Source: Caballeronia zhejiangensis
GTDB taxonomy: Bacteria; Pseudomonadota; Gammaproteobacteria; Burkholderiales; Burkholderiaceae
Direction of reading: 5' to 3'
Length of the DNA stretch: 64,000 nucleotides
Assembly: GCF_000698575.1 (NCBI RefSeq)
Contig: NZ_JFHD01000017.1
Coordinates: 1 to 64,000 of the forward strand
Below the pieces are notes generated by a model. It saw only the letters and a program-made list of their open reading frames with translations. It had not been told where the DNA came from and ran no database searches. Below, one piece after another: positions 54,134 through 63,737 of the stretch. The position numbers and the translations under genes are program-made. Every line of letters starts with the position of its first letter. Position 1 is the first letter of the stretch.

Positions 54134-54928
54134 TTACCAGGCCGTAATCACCGCGCCGGCGTACTTGCCTTCGATGAACTGCTTCACTTCCGGCGAGTGA
54201 TACGCCGCGATCAGCTTCGCAACCCACGGCTTGTCCTTGTCGGCCGCGCGAACCGCGATGATGTTCACATACGGACCGCGTGGATCTTCGATTGCGATCG
54301 CGTCCGACTTCGGCTTCAGGCCCGCTTCCATCGCGAAGTTCGTATTGATGGCGGCGGCATCGACGTCGTCGAGCGAGCGCGGAATCTGCGCGGCGTCGAG
54401 TTCGACGATCTTCAGCTTCTTCGGATTCTCGACGATATCGAGCGGCGTCGCTTTCAGACCCGCATCCGCGCGCAGCTTGATGAGACCTTGCTTCTGCAGC
54501 AGCAGCAATGCGCGGCCGCCGTTGGTCGGATCGTTCGGCACCGCGATGCGCGCGCCGTTGGCAAGCGCCGACAGCGACTTCAGCTTCTTCGAGTAGATGC
54601 CCATCGGGAACGTCACCGTATCGGCGACCTTGACGAGCTTGTAGCCGCGATCCTTCACTTGCGCGTCGAGATACGGCAGATGCTGATAGCTGTTCGCATC
54701 GAGATCGCCGGCGGCGAGCGCGGCGTTCGGCTGCACGTAATCCGAGAACTCGACGACCGTGATCTTCAGCCCGTTTTTCGCGGCGACCTGCTTCACCACG
54801 TCCATGATCTGCGCGTGCGGGCCGCCGGTCACGCCCAACTTGATGGCTTCATCGGCGTGCGCGGCACCGTTGAACAGCGTTGCGCTCAACAGCGCGGCGG
54901 CGAACTTCAGAATGAATCGACGTTGCAT
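54134..54928 (-). CDS. metQ: Methionine ABC transporter substrate-binding protein MetQ
   Basis: 264 residues of the NlpA/MetQ family with an N-terminal signal (MQRRFILKFAAALLSATLFNGAAHA), then LGVTGGPHAQIMDVVKQVAAK and YVQPNAALAAGDLDANSYQHLPYLD, typical of methionine-binding proteins. No clear lipobox Cys is visible at the cleavage region, so it may be a soluble periplasmic form. Third gene of metNIQ. Confidence 0.94.
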   Translation of the reverse strand: MQRRFILKFAAALLSATLFNGAAHADEAIKLGVTGGPHAQIMDVVKQVAAKNGLKITVVEFSDYVQPNAALAAGDLDANSYQHLPYLDAQVKDRGYKLVKVADTVTFPMGIYSKKLKSLSALANGARIAVPNDPTNGGRALLLLQKQGLIKLRADAGLKATPLDIVENPKKLKIVELDAAQIPRSLDDVDAAAINTNFAMEAGLKPKSDAIAIEDPRGPYVNIIAVRAADKDKPWVAKLIAAYHSPEVKQFIEGKYAGAVITAW

Positions 54929-54942
54929 GGTTTCTTGAGTGG

Positions 54943-55596
54943 TTATTTGTGACTGAGACGACGAACGAGCCAGTCGCCGAACGACTGAACGAGCTGCACG
55001 AACACGATGAGAATCACGACGACCGTGATCATCACTTCAGGAAGAAAACGCTGATAACCATAGCGGATGCCGAGATCGCCGAGACCGCCGCCGCCGATCG
55101 CGCCCGCCATCGCCGAATAGCCGACGAGCGACACGAACGTGATCGTCAATCCAGCGACGACGCCCGGCAGCGATTCCGGCAACAGCACTTTGAAGACGAT
55201 CTGCGATGTCGTCGCGCCCATTGCCTGCGCGGCTTCGATGAGTCCGCGATCCACTTCGCGCAGTGCCGTCTCGACGAGCCGCGCGATGAACGGCGCAGCG
55301 GCGATCGTCAGCGGCACGACGGCGGCCGCGGTGCCGATCGACGAGCCGACGACGAGCCGCGTGAACGGAATCACCGCGACGAGAAGGATGATGAACGGCG
55401 TCGAGCGCACCGCATTCACGATGCCGCCGAGCACGCGATTCACGCCGATGTTCTGCAGCACGCCGTCGCGATCGGTGAGATAGAGCAGCACGCCGAGCGG
55501 CAAACCGACCGCCGCGCCGACGAGTCCCGAGATGCCGACCATGATCAGCGTTTCCCAGAACGACTGGACGAACATGTCGAACATTTCACTCAACAT
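54943..55596 (-). CDS. metI: Methionine ABC transporter permease MetI
   Basis: 217-residue permease with about five helices and the EAA loop [34 protein letters not shown]. Its ATG lies 11 bases before the metN stop (overlap), and metQ starts 14 bp after it, forming one operon metN-metI-metQ. Confidence 0.96.
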   Translation of the reverse strand: MLSEMFDMFVQSFWETLIMVGISGLVGAAVGLPLGVLLYLTDRDGVLQNIGVNRVLGGIVNAVRSTPFIILLVAVIPFTRLVVGSSIGTAAAVVPLTIAAAPFIARLVETALREVDRGLIEAAQAMGATTSQIVFKVLLPESLPGVVAGLTITFVSLVGYSAMAGAIGGGGLGDLGIRYGYQRFLPEVMITVVVILIVFVQLVQSFGDWLVRRLSHK

Positions 55597-56620
55597 GGGA
55601 CAACTCCTCCACGACGACGCCCTGCGAGCGCAAATATTCGATCGCTTCGGCGATCTTCACCGGCTGACCGCCCGCGAGCACCGCGAGCGAGCCGAACGCC
55701 TGCCCCTGAATCTCGTCGATCTGGCCGTGCAGGATGTTGAAATCGAGTTCGTAGCGGCGGATCGTCTCCGAGAGAATCGGCTGATCGACGCCCGAGCCCG
55801 TGAACGCGAGCCGCAGCAAATGACCGCTGCCGGTCTTGAGCCGCTCGATCACGCGTGCCTTCAATGCGGGCGGCAACTCGTGCGCGATCACGTCGCCGAT
55901 CAGTGCGCGCGTGACTTCGTGATGCGGCTGCATGAAGACATCGACGACCTTGCCCTCTTCGACCACGCGCCCGGCGTCGAGCACCGCGACGCGATCGCAG
56001 ACCTGTTTGATCACTTCCATCTGATGCGTGATGAGCACGATGGTGAGCCCGAGCTCGCGATTGATCTTGCGCAGCAGATCGAGAATCGCGCGCGTGGTTT
56101 CGGGATCGAGCGCGGACGTGGCTTCGTCGGAGAGCAGCACTGTCGGCTTGCTCGCGAGCGCCCGCGCAATCCCGACGCGCTGCTTCTGTCCGCCGCTGAT
56201 CTGCGCGGGATACTTGTCCTTGTGCGTCGTGAGGCCGACGAGATCGAGCAGCGGCAACACGGCCGCTTCGATTTCCGCGCGCTTCTTGCCGGCGAGTTCG
56301 AGCGGCAGCGCGACGTTGTCGTACACCGTGCGCGAGCTCAGCAGATTGAAATGCTGAAAGATCATGCCGATGTCGCGGCGCGCGGCGCGCAGATCGTCCT
56401 TGCCGAGCGTCGTGAGATCGCGTCCGTCGACGATCACATTGCCTTCGCTCGGCCGCGTCAGCAGATTGATCGTGCGAACCAGCGTGCTCTTGCCCGCGCC
56501 GCTGCGCCCGATGATGCCGAACACTTCGCCGGCGGGAATCGTCAGATTGACGTTGTGCAGCGCTTCGACCCAGCCTCGGGGCCCCGCGAAACGCTGCGAA
56601 AGATTGCGTATTTCGATCAT
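55586..56620 (-). CDS. metN: Methionine ABC transporter ATPase MetN
   Basis: 344 residues: Walker [10 protein letters not shown] (38-46), signature [15 protein letters not shown], Walker [13 protein letters not shown] and H-loop THQMEVI, followed by the C-terminal NIL/ACT-like regulatory domain that gives feedback inhibition by methionine in E. coli. The ATG at 56620 ([11 protein letters not shown]) is canonical; the upstream frame runs through the leader. Confidence 0.96.
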   Translation of the reverse strand: MIEIRNLSQRFAGPRGWVEALHNVNLTIPAGEVFGIIGRSGAGKSTLVRTINLLTRPSEGNVIVDGRDLTTLGKDDLRAARRDIGMIFQHFNLLSSRTVYDNVALPLELAGKKRAEIEAAVLPLLDLVGLTTHKDKYPAQISGGQKQRVGIARALASKPTVLLSDEATSALDPETTRAILDLLRKINRELGLTIVLITHQMEVIKQVCDRVAVLDAGRVVEEGKVVDVFMQPHHEVTRALIGDVIAHELPPALKARVIERLKTGSGHLLRLAFTGSGVDQPILSETIRRYELDFNILHGQIDEIQGQAFGSLAVLAGGQPVKIAEAIEYLRSQGVVVEELSHVE

Positions 56621-56646
56621 GAAAATGCAAACGGCGGAAGGCTTGT

Positions 56647-56663
56647 CGGGTGGAACCCACCCG
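56647..56663 (-). promoter_or_regulatory. GC-rich hairpin in the metN leader
   Basis: CGGGTGG-AAC-CCACCCG, a 7-bp perfect stem about 27 bases before metN ATG. A minus-strand -10 TAAAAT (56715-56710), preceded at 18 bp by TTAAAC, would start an 85-base leader carrying it. Confidence 0.4.
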
Positions 56664-56784
56664 CGCCGCCGGCCGCCGCTCGTTCTTAGCTGTTTGTATC
56701 GTGGCGGGGATTTTACAGGACGCGTTACATTCTGTTTAATAATGATTTCAGATCGGCTAATAACGTGGAGATATTTACTGCGCC

Positions 56785-57666
56785 ATGTCACGCACTATCT
56801 ATTCGACGAGCGCCGTCACGACGCGACACGGCGTCGAACTGTTTCTGCATCGCTGGCACCCCGCGCCGGGCATCGAACTCAACGCGCGGATCGCGCTCGT
56901 CCACGGTCTCGGCGAACACGCGGGCCGTTACGACGCGCTCGCGACCGCGCTGAACGCGGCGGGCATCGAACTGATCGCGATCGATCTGCGCGGACACGGG
57001 AAGTCGTCGGGCGAACGGGCGTGGGTTCGCGTCTTCACGGACTATCTGCGCGACACCGATGTCCTGCTCGAAGCGTGCGCGGCCACGCCGCCCGCCGGCA
57101 CGCCGCTCTTTTTGATGGGCCACAGCATGGGCGGAACGATCGCGGCGCTCTACGCCGCCGAGCGTGCGCAGGCGAACAAGCTGGCCGGTCTGATCCTGTC
57201 GAGCCCGGCATTGAAGATCGGACCGGGCACGCCGCGCTGGAAGGCCAAACTGAGCCGCATCGTGGGCGTGGTCGCGCCGCGCGTCGCCGCGTTCAGCATC
57301 GATCCGGCGCTGCTGTCGCGCGCGCCGGGCGTCGTCGAAGCGTACAAGCGCGATCCGCTCGTGCATCACGCAGCCGTCTGCGCACGCACTGCCGCGCAGA
57401 TTCTCGCCGGCATGGAGCGCGTGGCGGAAAAGCGCGGCGACATCAAGCTGCCGCTTCTCGTCTTTCACGGCAGCGCGGACGCGATCTGCGATCCCGCCGG
57501 CAGCCGCGAGTTCGAAGCCAACGCGGGATCGACCGACACCACGCTCATCGTCCACGAAGGCAGCGCCCACGAAACGCTCAACGATCTCGACCGCGAGCGC
57601 GTGATCCGCGAGCTGATCGACTGGACGCTCGTGCGCGCGGACTACGCGCGCGCTCGCGCCCGCTAG
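56785..57666 (+). CDS. Monoacylglycerol lipase-like alpha/beta hydrolase
   Basis: 293 residues. The nucleophile elbow GHSMGG has Ser114; acid and base residues are likely Asp in [10 protein letters not shown] and His in GSAHETLND. The early [40 protein letters not shown] block is characteristic of monoglyceride lipase / lysophospholipase (PldB-like) enzymes. Cytoplasmic, no signal peptide. Divergent from metN. Confidence 0.9.
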   Translation: MSRTIYSTSAVTTRHGVELFLHRWHPAPGIELNARIALVHGLGEHAGRYDALATALNAAGIELIAIDLRGHGKSSGERAWVRVFTDYLRDTDVLLEACAATPPAGTPLFLMGHSMGGTIAALYAAERAQANKLAGLILSSPALKIGPGTPRWKAKLSRIVGVVAPRVAAFSIDPALLSRAPGVVEAYKRDPLVHHAAVCARTAAQILAGMERVAEKRGDIKLPLLVFHGSADAICDPAGSREFEANAGSTDTTLIVHEGSAHETLNDLDRERVIRELIDWTLVRADYARARAR

Positions 57667-58586
57667 ATTTCCGCCAGCACCCGCAGATGCGCAACGACGC
57701 TGCGGCCCAGCGCCGACAGGTTATAGCCGCCTTCGAGACAACTCACGATGCGCCCTTGCGCGTGGCGCTTCGCGACGCCGCGAATCTGCTCGGTGATCCA
57801 CGCGTAATCGTCCTCGACAAGACCCATGTTCGCCATGTCGTCTTCGCGATGCGCATCGAAGCCGGCCGAGACGAAGATCATCTGCGGCTTGAACGCTTCG
57901 AGCCGCGGCAGCCACATCATGTCGACGACCTCGCGCACCTGCATGCCCTTAGTGCGCGCGGCGAGCGGCACGTTGACCATGTTCGCCGCGTGATTGTCGG
58001 CGCCGGAAAACGGATAGAACGGATGCTGGAAGAAACTGCACATCAGCACGCGCGAATCGCCGCTGAACGCGGCTTCGGTGCCGTTGCCGTGATGCACGTC
58101 GAAATCGACGATCGCGACCCGCTGCAGGCCGTGCACTTCCAGCGCATGCCGCGCGGCGATCGCGACGTTGTTGAAGAGGCAGAAGCCCATCGCGCGCGCG
58201 GGCTCGGCGTGATGGCCCGGCGGCCGGATGCTGCAAAACGCGTTGTCGTAACGGCCTTCGATGACGGCATCGGTGGCCGCGACCGCCGCGCCCGCCGCGC
58301 GCAATGCCGCGCGGTAGGACTGGGGGCACATCGACGTATCGGGGTCGAGTTCGCTTCGGCCCGATTCCGGCGTGCGGCTCTTGATGTAGTCGATGTGCGC
58401 CTGCGTATGCACGCGCGCGAGGTCGGCTTCGTCGGCGAGCGGCGCTTCCTCGCGCTCGATGAGCGAATCGATCCGGCTCGCGATCAGCTGGTCTTCGATC
58501 GCCTGCAGGCGCGCCGGACACTCGGGATGCCATTGGCCGTTGTCGTGCTGGAGGCAGTCGAGGTGGGAGTAGAAGCCGGTGGCCAT
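57663..58586 (-). CDS. Histone deacetylase family (acetoin/acetylpolyamine amidohydrolase-like) hydrolase
   Basis: 307 residues of the zinc-dependent deacetylase superfamily. Signature elements: HPECPARLQAIEDQL, the IRPPGHHAEPARAMGFCLFNNVAIAARHAL block with tandem His, zinc ligands in VDFDVHHGNGTEAAF, and SAGFDAHREDDMA plus SCLEGGYNL. Probable substrates are acetylated polyamines or small amides; not determined. The ATG at 58586 (MATGFYSHLDCLQHD) is right; the upstream frame is non-coding. It overlaps the hydrolase stop by four bases. Confidence 0.91.
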   Translation of the reverse strand: MATGFYSHLDCLQHDNGQWHPECPARLQAIEDQLIASRIDSLIEREEAPLADEADLARVHTQAHIDYIKSRTPESGRSELDPDTSMCPQSYRAALRAAGAAVAATDAVIEGRYDNAFCSIRPPGHHAEPARAMGFCLFNNVAIAARHALEVHGLQRVAIVDFDVHHGNGTEAAFSGDSRVLMCSFFQHPFYPFSGADNHAANMVNVPLAARTKGMQVREVVDMMWLPRLEAFKPQMIFVSAGFDAHREDDMANMGLVEDDYAWITEQIRGVAKRHAQGRIVSCLEGGYNLSALGRSVVAHLRVLAEI

Positions 58587-58894
58587 GATGTCTCGCAATG
58601 CCGCTTGTCGTCGGCTCTCGTCTCGTATTTTTTCGTCATACGCGACCACTTGTCGCGTAATTGACGTTAAGTTACCACACCGTCCGGCACGGCCGCCCTC
58701 GCCCGGGCACATGGCCGATATGGGCGCGAAGCGTCGGTTATACTGCCCCGACGCCTTGCCGGCCGAGCGATTGCGCGCGGCATGTTGCAGGCTGTTGCGT
58801 TCCGTTGAGAATCGTTGCATCGATTCGACTTCACAGGCGTTTTTGGCCACTCGCGCATCCGGCATCGCCCCAACCGCCCCCAACCACGCACACT
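58587..58894. other. Intergenic region between the deacetylase gene and mltB
   Basis: 308 bp with no gene I can support. It holds an 8-5-8 inverted repeat near the deacetylase start (58639-58659) and a -10-like TATACT at 58739-58744 that could drive mltB with a leader of about 145 bases. Confidence 0.6.
58639..58659. promoter_or_regulatory. 8-5-8 inverted repeat upstream of the deacetylase-like gene
   Basis: TACGCGAC-CACTT-GTCGCGTA is a perfect inverted repeat 53-73 bp before the divergent deacetylase start, a good operator position. No regulator is encoded nearby. Confidence 0.5.
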
Positions 58895-60067
58895 ATGACT
58901 TTCCAGTTTGCTCCGTTCGTCTTCACGGCTTCATCCAGGCCGGCAAAGCGCGCACTCGTTGCTTCCCTCGTCTGCGCGCTCGGCTTTCTCTCCGGGAACA
59001 GTGCCTTTGCGCAGTCGCAGCAGCCGCAGGCCGCGACGCCGCAAGGGCAGGTGTTCGAAGAAGAGATCGTGCCGCAGCGCTACGCGAACAATCCGAATGT
59101 CGATGCGTTCATCAATGACATGGTCGCGCGCTACGACTTCGATTCGTCCGCGCTGCACGATCTGTTTGCGCGCGTGAGCTATTCGGCGACCGCGGCGAAA
59201 CTGGTGTTGCCTTCGCCCACGCCGCAGGCCAAGAACTGGCGCGCGTACCAGGGGCGTTTCATCGAGCCGGTTCGCATCAACGCGGGCGTGAAGTTCTGGC
59301 GCGCGAATCAGGCGACGCTGCAGCGCGCGTCCGAGCAATTCGGCGTGCCGCCGGAGGTGATCGTCGGAATCATCGGCGTGGAGACGATCTACGGGAAGTA
59401 CATGGGCAACTTCCGCGCGCTCGACGCGCTGACCACGCTCACCTTCGATTACCCGAACACGCCGAACCGCGTCGAGCGCATGGCGACGTTCCGCAAGAAT
59501 CTCGAAGACCTGCTCGTGTGGACGCGCGATTCGCAGATCGATCCGACGACCGTCCTCGGTTCATACACGGGCGCGATCGGGATTCCGCAGTTCCTGCCGA
59601 GCAGCATCGTGCAATACGCGGTCGATTACGACGGCAACAGCCGCATCGATCTGCGCACGAGCCCGGCAGACGCCATCGGCAGTGTGGCGAACTATCTGAA
59701 GCAGAACGGCTGGGAACCGGGCCGGCCGGTCGTGTGGCGGATCGCCGGCGATGTCGGCAGTCAGGGCATCGCGCAGGCCGCCGCCGATGGCGCGCCGGAA
59801 CCGAAATGGTCGCTCGCGCAACTGACGAAGGCCGGCATGCTGCTCAACGAGCCGGGCTTGAATATCGACGCAGAAGCGCCGACGCCGCTCACCGTCGTCG
59901 ATTTGCCCACGCCCGGCCGCGCGACCGAATACACGCTCGGGCTGAAGAACTTCTACGTGCTGACGCGTTACAACCGCAGCTTCTTCTACGCGCTCGCGGT
60001 GTATCAGCTTGGCGAAGCGGTCAAGGCGCGCATGGTCGCGGGCGACACGGGCGCGAATTCGCAGTGA
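58895..60067 (+). CDS. mltB: Membrane-bound lytic murein transglycosylase B
   Basis: Cleaves the glycan strands of peptidoglycan with release of 1,6-anhydro ends. 390 residues: signal peptide (…SLVCALGFLSGNSAFA, cut before Gln40), then the MltB domain with catalytic Glu163 in IIGVETIYGKYMGNF and the conserved YTGAIGIPQFLPSSIVQYAVDYDGNSRIDLRTSPADAIGSVANYLK stretch. No lipobox is visible, so it may be periplasmic rather than anchored. Followed by a terminator shared with cysM. Confidence 0.95.
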   Translation: MTFQFAPFVFTASSRPAKRALVASLVCALGFLSGNSAFAQSQQPQAATPQGQVFEEEIVPQRYANNPNVDAFINDMVARYDFDSSALHDLFARVSYSATAAKLVLPSPTPQAKNWRAYQGRFIEPVRINAGVKFWRANQATLQRASEQFGVPPEVIVGIIGVETIYGKYMGNFRALDALTTLTFDYPNTPNRVERMATFRKNLEDLLVWTRDSQIDPTTVLGSYTGAIGIPQFLPSSIVQYAVDYDGNSRIDLRTSPADAIGSVANYLKQNGWEPGRPVVWRIAGDVGSQGIAQAAADGAPEPKWSLAQLTKAGMLLNEPGLNIDAEAPTPLTVVDLPTPGRATEYTLGLKNFYVLTRYNRSFFYALAVYQLGEAVKARMVAGDTGANSQ

Positions 60068-60087
60068 CGTTTGTCCGCTACAGACGT

Positions 60088-60111
60088 AAAAAACCCCGGC
60101 TCGCCGGGGTT
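60088..60111. terminator. Bidirectional terminator between mltB and cysM
   Basis: AACCCCGGC / GCCGGGGTT stem (60092-60100 with 60103-60111) with a short loop; the A run on the left gives a T tract for the minus-strand cysM transcript. Confidence 0.88.
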
Positions 60112-60140
60112 CTCTCATTGCGCGATCAGGATGCGCGGCA

Positions 60141-61043
60141 TCACGCCGGGAACACGCCCGTCGAAAGATAACGATCGCCGCGATCGCAGACGATGAACAC
60201 GATCGTCGCGTTCTCCACCTGGCGCGCGATGCGCAGCGCCACTTCGCACGCGCCGCCCGACGAAATGCCCGCGAAAATGCCTTCGACCGATGCGAGGCGT
60301 CGCGCCATCGCTTCGGAGGCCGCCTGACTTACGTTCTCCACGCGATCCACGCGGCTGCGATCGAAAATCTTCGGCAGATAGGCTTCCGGCCACTTGCGGA
60401 TGCCCGGAATGCGCGAGCCTTCTTCCGGCTGAGCGCCGATGATCTCGATCTTTTCGTTCTGCTCTTTCAGATACTTCGACACGCCCATGATCGTGCCCGT
60501 CGTGCCCATCGACGAGACGAAGTGCGTAAGGCGGCCTTCGGTCTGACGCCACAGCTCCGGGCCCGTGCCTTCGTAATGCGCGAGCGGATTGTCCGGGTTC
60601 GCGAACTGATCGAGAATGATGCCTTTGCCGTCACGCTGCATCTGATCGGCGAGATCGCGTGCGTATTCCATGCCGCCCGTCACCGGCGTCAGCACGATTT
60701 CGGCGCCATACGCGGCCATGCTCTGGCGGCGCTCGATCGACAGATCTTCCGGCATCAGCAGCACCATCTTGTAGCCGCGCATTGCGGCGGCCATCGCGAG
60801 CGCGATGCCGGTGTTGCCGCTCGTCGCTTCGATGAGCGTGTCGCCCGGCTTGATGCGGCCGCGCTCTTCAGCTTTCCTGATCATCGACAGCGCCGGCCGG
60901 TCCTTCACCGATCCCGCCGGATTGTTGCCTTCGAGCTTGCCCAGCACGACGTTGTTGCGGCTGCGAATTTCATCGTCGACGATGCGGACGAGTTGCACGA
61001 GCGGCGTGTTGCCGATCGTGTCTTCGATAGTCATGTAAGCCAT
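60141..61043 (-). CDS. cysM: Cysteine synthase B
   Basis: PLP-dependent O-acetylserine sulfhydrylase B, able to use sulfide or thiosulfate. 300 residues: TIEDTIGNTPLVQL, PLP Lys in NPAGSVKDRPAL (about 41-52), EATSGNTGIALA and the SSGGACEVAL region. The ATG at 61043 (MAYMTIEDT) matches the family N-terminus; 61034 is the alternative. Confidence 0.95.
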   Translation of the reverse strand: MAYMTIEDTIGNTPLVQLVRIVDDEIRSRNNVVLGKLEGNNPAGSVKDRPALSMIRKAEERGRIKPGDTLIEATSGNTGIALAMAAAMRGYKMVLLMPEDLSIERRQSMAAYGAEIVLTPVTGGMEYARDLADQMQRDGKGIILDQFANPDNPLAHYEGTGPELWRQTEGRLTHFVSSMGTTGTIMGVSKYLKEQNEKIEIIGAQPEEGSRIPGIRKWPEAYLPKIFDRSRVDRVENVSQAASEAMARRLASVEGIFAGISSGGACEVALRIARQVENATIVFIVCDRGDRYLSTGVFPA

Positions 61044-61198
61044 ATGCGGAGCCGATTCGGATTCCCCGCGGACGACACTGCCTTTCCGCGCGGATTTTGA
61101 TATAGGGATTCGTCGATTGTAGCCCACCGGTTCCGCCGATGCCGGCGCATCCCTGCTGCACGGATGGAATGCCGCTCGCGCGCGCCGTCCGCGCATGC

Positions 61199-61229
61199 AA
61201 AAAGCCCCGCGAGGAGGCCGTCCGCGGGG
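61199..61229 (-). terminator. Terminator of the comEA gene
   Basis: CCCCGCG (61205-61211) pairs with CGCGGGG (61223-61229); an A run at 61199-61203 becomes the minus-strand T tract. Confidence 0.8.
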
Positions 61230-61300
61230 AGCCCAAGACATCCGAAGGCTGAAGGAGATCGATGGCGCGCCGCGCACCAGGGCGCGCCTCCGGGCCGTGC

Positions 61301-61675
61301 TTATTTCTTCACAATGACCGGTTTAGCTGATGCGGACGCCGAAACCGGCGTCGCGACAGCCGAGTTCGCGCCGCCAGGCGGTGCGGCGACGGCCGCGGTC
61401 TTCGTCGTTGCGCCGATTGTCAGTCCTTCCGCTTCCAGACGCTGGACGGTCTTGCCGCCCATGCCTTTGACGCGCGTGCCGAGATCGCTCGCGTCCTTGA
61501 ACGGACCGTGCGCCTGACGTTCATCGAGAATGGCTTTCGCCTTCGCCGGACCGATGCCCTTGATGCCGCGCAGCGCGTCGGAGTTGGCGGTATTGACGTC
61601 GACGGCCGCGAACGCGCTACCGATGGAAAAGATGAGCGCGAACGCAGCGATCGACGAGAGTGCTTGCTTGAACAT
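61301..61675 (-). CDS. ComEA-like helix-hairpin-helix DNA-binding protein
   Basis: 124 residues: a signal peptide (MFKQALSSIAAFALIFSIGSAFA), then two helix-hairpin-helix motifs (VDVNTANSDALRGIKGIGPAKAKAILDERQAHGPF and DLGTRVKGMGGKTVQRLEAEG) and a Pro/Ala/Val-rich tail. The HhH module binds DNA and is the core of ComEA, a periplasmic DNA receptor in natural transformation; competence in this organism is unproven. Separate transcription unit from the heptose genes. Confidence 0.92.
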   Translation of the reverse strand: MFKQALSSIAAFALIFSIGSAFAAVDVNTANSDALRGIKGIGPAKAKAILDERQAHGPFKDASDLGTRVKGMGGKTVQRLEAEGLTIGATTKTAAVAAPPGGANSAVATPVSASASAKPVIVKK

Positions 61676-61750
61676 GACTGAGTCTCCGTGAAGAACCGGC
61701 CGGCACCAGCGCCAACCGTGAGACCCAGTTTAGAGAGGCTCGAAGCGCGT

Positions 61751-62743
61751 TTATAGCTGGCCGAATAGCCAACGCACGTAGCGATCGACACCTTCCTGAA
61801 CCGTAAGAAACGAGGCGTCGTAACCGGCTGCGCGCAGCTTCGACTGGTCCGCCTGCGTGAAGCATTGGTACTTGCCGCGCAGCGCGTCGGGGAACGGCAC
61901 GTACTCGATCAGACCGCGCTGCACGAGTTCGGCGAGCGAGAGCGCCGCTTCGCCGTTCAACGCGCGCAGCGAGTTCACGACCGTCGACGCGATGTCGTTG
62001 AACGGCTGCGCGCGCCCGGTGCCGAGATTGAAAATGCCCGACTTCTCCGGATGATCGAAGAAGAACAGATTCACCTTCACGACGTCTTCGACCGAGATGA
62101 AGTCGCGCGTCTGCTCGCCGGCCGCATAGCCGTTGTACTCGCCGAAGAGCTTGACCTTGCCTTCCGAGCGGAACTGATTGAAGTTGTGGAACGCGACCGA
62201 CGCCATGCGTCCCTTGTGCGTTTCGCGCGGGCCGTACACGTTGAAATAGCGAAAGCCGGCGATCTGGCTTTCCGCCTTCGGCAGCACCTGCCGCACGATC
62301 TGATCGAAGAGGAACTTCGAATAACCGTACACGTTGAGCGGCTTCTCGACTTCGCGCTCTTCGACGAAACGGCTCGATCCGCCGTATGTCGCCGCCGACG
62401 ATGCATACAGGAACTGCGCGCCCTGCGCGAGGCACGCGTCCATCACGTCGCGGCTGTAGCGGAAGTTGTTGTCCATCATGTAGCGGCCGTCGGTTTCCAT
62501 CGTGTCCGAACAGGCGCCTTCGTGGAACACCGCGCGCACGCGGCCGAAATCGCCGCGCTTGAAGCGCTCGACGAACTCGGTCTTGTCGAGGTAATCGTCG
62601 ATTTCGCAATCGACGAGATTCTTGAACTTGTCGGCGCGCGTGAGGTTGTCGACCGCGATCACGCGATTCTCGCCACGCTCGTTGAGCGCCTTGACGATAT
62701 TGCTGCCGATGAAGCCGGCTGCACCGGTAACGATGATGGTCAT
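61751..62743 (-). CDS. rfaD: ADP-L-glycero-D-manno-heptose 6-epimerase
   Basis: NADP-dependent epimerase of the LPS inner-core heptose pathway. 330 residues: [18 protein letters not shown] Rossmann start, [26 protein letters not shown], and the Tyr-x3-Lys pair in [13 protein letters not shown], all diagnostic for HldD/RfaD. Follows rfaE1 with a 19-bp gap. Confidence 0.96.
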   Translation of the reverse strand: MTIIVTGAAGFIGSNIVKALNERGENRVIAVDNLTRADKFKNLVDCEIDDYLDKTEFVERFKRGDFGRVRAVFHEGACSDTMETDGRYMMDNNFRYSRDVMDACLAQGAQFLYASSAATYGGSSRFVEEREVEKPLNVYGYSKFLFDQIVRQVLPKAESQIAGFRYFNVYGPRETHKGRMASVAFHNFNQFRSEGKVKLFGEYNGYAAGEQTRDFISVEDVVKVNLFFFDHPEKSGIFNLGTGRAQPFNDIASTVVNSLRALNGEAALSLAELVQRGLIEYVPFPDALRGKYQCFTQADQSKLRAAGYDASFLTVQEGVDRYVRWLFGQL

Positions 62744-62762
62744 GGCGTTATTTCAGATAAGG

Positions 62763-63737
62763 TCAGGCGAAGAGTTCGTTGTAGTCGACGGTCGCCGTAC
62801 CGAGCTTGCCCACGACGATGCCCGCCGCGCGGTTCGCATAGACGATCGAGTCGACGAGCGGCACACCCGCGCCCAGCATGGTCGCGACCGTTGCGATGAC
62901 GGTGTCGCCGGCGCCCGAGACATCATACACTTCGCGCGCTTCGGCCGATGTGTGCAGCACCTGGTCCTCGGTGAAGAGCGTCATGCCCTCTTCCGAGCGC
63001 GTGAGGAGCAGCGCTGAAAGATCGAGCTCCGCACGCAGTTTCCTCACGCGCTCGTGCAGATCTTCTTCCGATTTCCACTGGCCGATGACTTCGCGCAGCT
63101 CCGCGCGATTCGGCGTGATGAGCGTCGCGCCGCGATAACGGTCCCAGTCGTCGCCCTTCGGATCGACGAGCACGGGCTTTCCGGCGCGTTTCGCGTCGGC
63201 GATCATCTGCGTGACGTGCGTGAGGCCGCCCTTCGCGTAATCGGACATGAGGATCACGTCGTGCTGCGGCAGGATCTCGGTGAACCGTTCGAGACACGCG
63301 CGCAGCACTTCATGATTCGGCGTGTTCTCGAAATCGACGCGCAGCAACTGCTGCTGACGCGACAGCACGCGCAGCTTGATGGTCGTGAGCAGTTCGGGAT
63401 CGCGCTCGAGATGCGCCGCGACCTTGCTTTCGCCGAGCAGCTCGACGATGCGCTCGCCCGGCTCGTCATGTCCCACTACGCAAAGCAGGCCGGCCTGCGC
63501 GCCGAGCGCCGCCGCGTTGCGCGCGACGTTCGCCGCGCCGCCGAGGCGGTCTTCCTTCTTCTGCACGTGCACGACCGGCACGGGCGCTTCGGGCGAGATG
63601 CGGTTGACGTCCCCGAACCAGTAGCGGTCGAGCATCACGTCGCCGACCACGAGCACGCGCGCCGCCGAAACGCGCGCAAGCGGGACGACGGGAATATCGG
63701 CGTTAGTTGTGGCTGCCGTTGCGGTCGAGTTCGACAT
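62763..63737 (-). CDS. rfaE1: D-glycero-beta-D-manno-heptose-7-phosphate kinase
   Basis: 324-residue PfkB-family kinase only; it lacks the fused adenylyltransferase domain of E. coli HldE, as in the split Burkholderia system. Landmarks: [54 protein letters not shown], and the catalytic ATP-loop [16 protein letters not shown] with Asp. The start at 63737 overlaps the ugd stop by 35 bases. The separate adenylyltransferase gene is not in the window. Confidence 0.95.
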   Translation of the reverse strand: MSNSTATAATTNADIPVVPLARVSAARVLVVGDVMLDRYWFGDVNRISPEAPVPVVHVQKKEDRLGGAANVARNAAALGAQAGLLCVVGHDEPGERIVELLGESKVAAHLERDPELLTTIKLRVLSRQQQLLRVDFENTPNHEVLRACLERFTEILPQHDVILMSDYAKGGLTHVTQMIADAKRAGKPVLVDPKGDDWDRYRGATLITPNRAELREVIGQWKSEEDLHERVRKLRAELDLSALLLTRSEEGMTLFTEDQVLHTSAEAREVYDVSGAGDTVIATVATMLGAGVPLVDSIVYANRAAGIVVGKLGTATVDYNELFA

